Assembly (NCBI GenBank): GCA_018812485.1
Contig: JAHJDO010000140.1
Coordinates: 1-54,142 of the forward strand
Length of the DNA: 54,142 nt
Source of the DNA: a bacterium
GTDB taxonomy: Bacteria > JAHJDO01
Direction: 5' to 3'
A program made the position numbers and the translations under genes. Every line of letters begins with the position of its first letter. The stretch's first letter is position 1. The notes below the pieces were generated by a model. That model saw only the letters and a program-made list of their open reading frames with translations. It made no database searches and was not told the DNA's origin. Below are positions 52,157 through 54,142 of this stretch, in pieces.

Positions 52157-53717
52157 AATATCGGAATATAAAAATCTCTCCTTGTCTTTTATTTCAGGAA
52201 TACTGCTTGCAATTTCCTTTCCCAAAATTGATTTTGAATATGGTGCATGGATAGCTCTAGTTCCACTATTCCTGATTTTAGTAAATGTTGATTCAAAAAA
52301 AGCTTTCACTTTCTCCTATGTAACAGGGGTAGTTTTTTTTGCATCCACAATTTATTGGATATCCTTTGTCAGCACATTAGGCACGGTGCTGCTTGTTTTA
52401 TATCTTAGTCTTTACATAGCTGTATTTGGAGTTCTTACAAACTGTCTTTTTAGGAAGCTCAAATTTCCGCTAGCATTTATTGCTCCTCCTGTCTGGATAT
52501 TGCTCGAATTCGCAAGAGCACATCTTCTCACAGGCTTTCCATGGGCATTATTAGGCTATTCTCAGTATAAACAGATTACACTTATTCAGAGTGCATCTTT
52601 TATTAGTGTTTATGGCATATCATGTTTGATTGTTTTAATTAATGCCTCAATTGCCGACGTATGGTTGTTTTTTAAGAATAGAAGGGGAGACTGGAGGTTC
52701 TTAATATGTCCAGTATTATCAGTTATTGCTGTTATCGTTTTTTTTATTTATGGCAATATCAGTATAAGGACAGAAAAGAGAGAAAGTGTTGAAGAGAGTA
52801 TTAAGGTTGGAATTGTTCAGCCAAACATAATGCAAGAAGAAAAAGCAGAAGATAATTATAGCTCAAGAGAGAGAGTTCTAAATGTTCATCTAAATCTGAG
52901 TGAGAAACTTCTAAAATTTAAACCTGATATTATTATTTGGCCTGAAACTGCGCTAACATATGTAGATAAGTACGATGAGAAATTAATTACTAAACTCAAG
53001 AATTTTGCAAAGCATAATAATTTACATCTTCTAACAGGTGTTTGTTACAGGTCGCTCTCAACAAGTAAATTCTATAATAGTGTGTTTCTTTTTGCTCCGA
53101 ATAGCGCAATAAGACAACGCTATGATAAAATACATCTCGTGCCGTTTGGTGAATATATTCCCATTAAGAACCTTTTCCCATTTTTGAGCAAAGTGGTTCC
53201 CATAGGGGATTTTGATCGTGGGAAAGAGTACACAGTGTTGAATTTTTACAGAAAAGGTAAACTAGATTCAGATCGAAAAATTAAGTTTGCTTGTACAATC
53301 TGTTTTGAAAATATATTTTCAGACTTTACTCGGCAATTTGTAAGAAATGGCGCACAGTTTCTGGTTAATGTTACAAATGACAGCTGGTTTGGTAACTCCA
53401 AAGCTCCATATCAGCATATGTCAATGTCTGTATTTAGAGCTGTAGAAAATCGTATACCAGTGATTTTCAATGCAAATACAGGTGTTTCTTGCTTTATTGA
53501 TAAATACGGGAGAATAAGTAATAGAGTAAACAATAGCAAAGGCGATATCTTTATTGCAGGAACTGGTTTTGCTAATGTGTCTTTTAATAATAAGAAAACT
53601 TTTTATACAAAGTATGGAAATCTATTCGTGATATTTAACATAATTTGGCTGATAATATTGACAGGTATTTATATATTTGTTAGAATCGCCCCTCATCCTA
53701 GTCTTTTGCCCACATAG
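52149..53717 (+). CDS. lnt: Apolipoprotein N-acyltransferase
   Basis: 522 residues from GTG 52149, which overlaps the acpS stop. About six to seven N-terminal spans ('ISFVSTLGTVLLVLYLSLYI', 'GFPWALLGYSQYKQITLIQS'), then the nitrilase domain with the triad Glu in 'IIWPETALTY', Lys in 'RYDKIHLVPFGEYIP' and Cys in 'ACTICFENIF', and a last membrane span. Adds the third acyl chain to lipoproteins, so the cell has an outer membrane. The stop codon and last two codons lie within the tRNA-Thr gene. Confidence 0.95.
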   Translation: MFKISEYKNLSLSFISGILLAISFPKIDFEYGAWIALVPLFLILVNVDSKKAFTFSYVTGVVFFASTIYWISFVSTLGTVLLVLYLSLYIAVFGVLTNCLFRKLKFPLAFIAPPVWILLEFARAHLLTGFPWALLGYSQYKQITLIQSASFISVYGISCLIVLINASIADVWLFFKNRRGDWRFLICPVLSVIAVIVFFIYGNISIRTEKRESVEESIKVGIVQPNIMQEEKAEDNYSSRERVLNVHLNLSEKLLKFKPDIIIWPETALTYVDKYDEKLITKLKNFAKHNNLHLLTGVCYRSLSTSKFYNSVFLFAPNSAIRQRYDKIHLVPFGEYIPIKNLFPFLSKVVPIGDFDRGKEYTVLNFYRKGKLDSDRKIKFACTICFENIFSDFTRQFVRNGAQFLVNVTNDSWFGNSKAPYQHMSMSVFRAVENRIPVIFNANTGVSCFIDKYGRISNRVNNSKGDIFIAGTGFANVSFNNKKTFYTKYGNLFVIFNIIWLIILTGIYIFVRIAPHPSLLPT

Positions 53718-53780
53718 CTCAGTTGGCAGAGCACATGCATGGTAAGCATGAGGTCATCGGTTCAATTCCGATTGTGGGCT
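53708..53780 (+). tRNA. tRNA-Thr, anticodon GGT, CCA not encoded
   Basis: Acceptor GCCCACA/TGTGGGC, D arm GCTC/GAGC, anticodon arm CATGC-ATGGTAA-GCATG giving GGT (codons ACC, ACU), T arm ATCGG-TTCAATT-CCGAT, discriminator T. The next bases are CTG, so CCA is not encoded. Its first ten bases overlap the end of lnt. Placement just before tuf matches the thrT-tufB order of enterobacteria. Confidence 0.94.
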
Positions 53781-53796
53781 CTGTCAAAAAAAGGAC

Positions 53797-53824
53797 TTGC
53801 AAGAGAAAAAGGATATGATATAAT
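53797..53824 (+). promoter_or_regulatory. tuf: Sigma-70-type promoter of tuf
   Basis: TTGCAA (53797-53802), 16-base spacer, TATAAT (53819-53824), 36 bases before the tuf ATG. It sits directly after tRNA-Thr. Confidence 0.75.
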
Positions 53825-53860
53825 CCGTGGACTTATTTAAAAGCAGGAGGAAATAGAGAG

Positions 53861-54142
53861 ATGGCGAAGGAGAAGTTTGAGAGAACGAAGCCGCATATAA
53901 ATGTAGGGACAATAGGGCATGTAGATCACGGGAAGACAACATTAACATCAGCAATAACAAAGATATTAAGCAAGAAGGGATTAGCAACAGCAAAGGAATT
54001 CGATGAGATAGATAATGCGCCTGAGGAGCAAGAGAGAGGAGTAACGATAAATGTACATCATGCAGAATATGAGACAGAGAATAGGCACTATGCGCATGTA
54101 GATTGTCCAGGGCATGCAGATTATATAAAGAATATGATAACA
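53861..54142 (+). CDS. tuf: Elongation factor Tu, N-terminal part (runs off the window)
   Basis: 94 residues of EF-Tu visible: '[20 protein letters not shown]' with the P-loop, switch I '[20 protein letters not shown]', and switch II '[16 protein letters not shown]'. Carries aminoacyl-tRNA to the ribosome. AGCAGGAGG upstream is a good ribosome site. The remaining three quarters lie beyond the right edge. Codons such as AGA and ATA are frequent, so this highly expressed gene prefers them in this organism. Confidence 0.97.
   Translation, partial: MAKEKFERTKPHINVGTIGHVDHGKTTLTSAITKILSKKGLATAKEFDEIDNAPEEQERGVTINVHHAEYETENRHYAHVDCPGHADYIKNMIT

Overview
The window is an AT-rich (by eye under 40% GC), densely coded stretch of a bacterial chromosome. 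A Gram-negative cell envelope is implied by an lnt gene and a signal-peptide HtrA. The combination of a CDC48-type gas-vesicle cluster, a kinase-domain-only HPr kinase and regulatory rather than sugar-transport PTS genes fits an uncultured bacterium of the Omnitrophota or a related PVC or deep-branching lineage. This placement is inferred from gene content only. No rRNA is present and no phylogeny was done.

Layout. Positions 1-3834 hold a decayed sugar-isomerase remnant, a GntR/LacI-type regulator, tRNA-Arg and tRNA-Ser, and an amino-acid permease fused to a PTS EIIA domain. Positions 3999-12442 carry housekeeping genes: formate-THF ligase, a small membrane protein, HtrA, an esterase flanked by a duplicated piece of htrA, EF-G and an HD phosphohydrolase. 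Positions 12643-20946 are a signalling island with two histidine kinases, response regulators, a shortened RpoN (sigma-54)-like protein and an NtrC-type activator. It is peppered with fragments, A8 homopolymer frameshifts and two small repeat-flanked cassettes (a four-helix-bundle protein and a GxxExxY protein).

Positions 21401-34521 are the centrepiece, a complete gas-vesicle operon. It has a textbook -24/-12 sigma-54 promoter, a hairpin at the predicted mRNA 5' end and a large stem-loop after gvpA. The genes in order are gvpA, two coiled-coil proteins (one with GvpC-like 33-residue repeats and a winged-helix tail), a six-motif DnaJ-type zinc-finger protein, gvpN, an unknown, an Hsp20-type GvpH, a Get3/ArsA ATPase, a CDC48/p97 ATPase, a 44-residue peptide, a GvpF/L with a C-terminal J domain, two more GvpF/L, gvpG, gvpO, a fourth GvpF/L, a GvpA-family/GvpK fusion, gvpJ and a conserved unknown. 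The operon is unusual for the number of chaperone modules built into it and for an Hsp40 that appears split between two proteins. The adjacent NtrC-type activator and RpoN-like protein are the obvious candidates to control it.

Positions 34699-42547 hold tRNA-Ala, then hpf-ptsN-hprK-tpiA-ptsH-ptsI, a bifunctional phosphosugar isomerase, metK and ahcY. The PTS chain looks regulatory, since no sugar permease accompanies it, and the permease-EIIA fusion at the left end could be one of its targets. Positions 42550-50671 hold an AddA-like helicase-nuclease and a type III restriction-modification pair bracketed by inverted copies of a short repeat. Positions 50691-54142 hold rodA, acpS, lnt, tRNA-Thr overlapping the lnt stop, and the start of tuf, which runs off the window.
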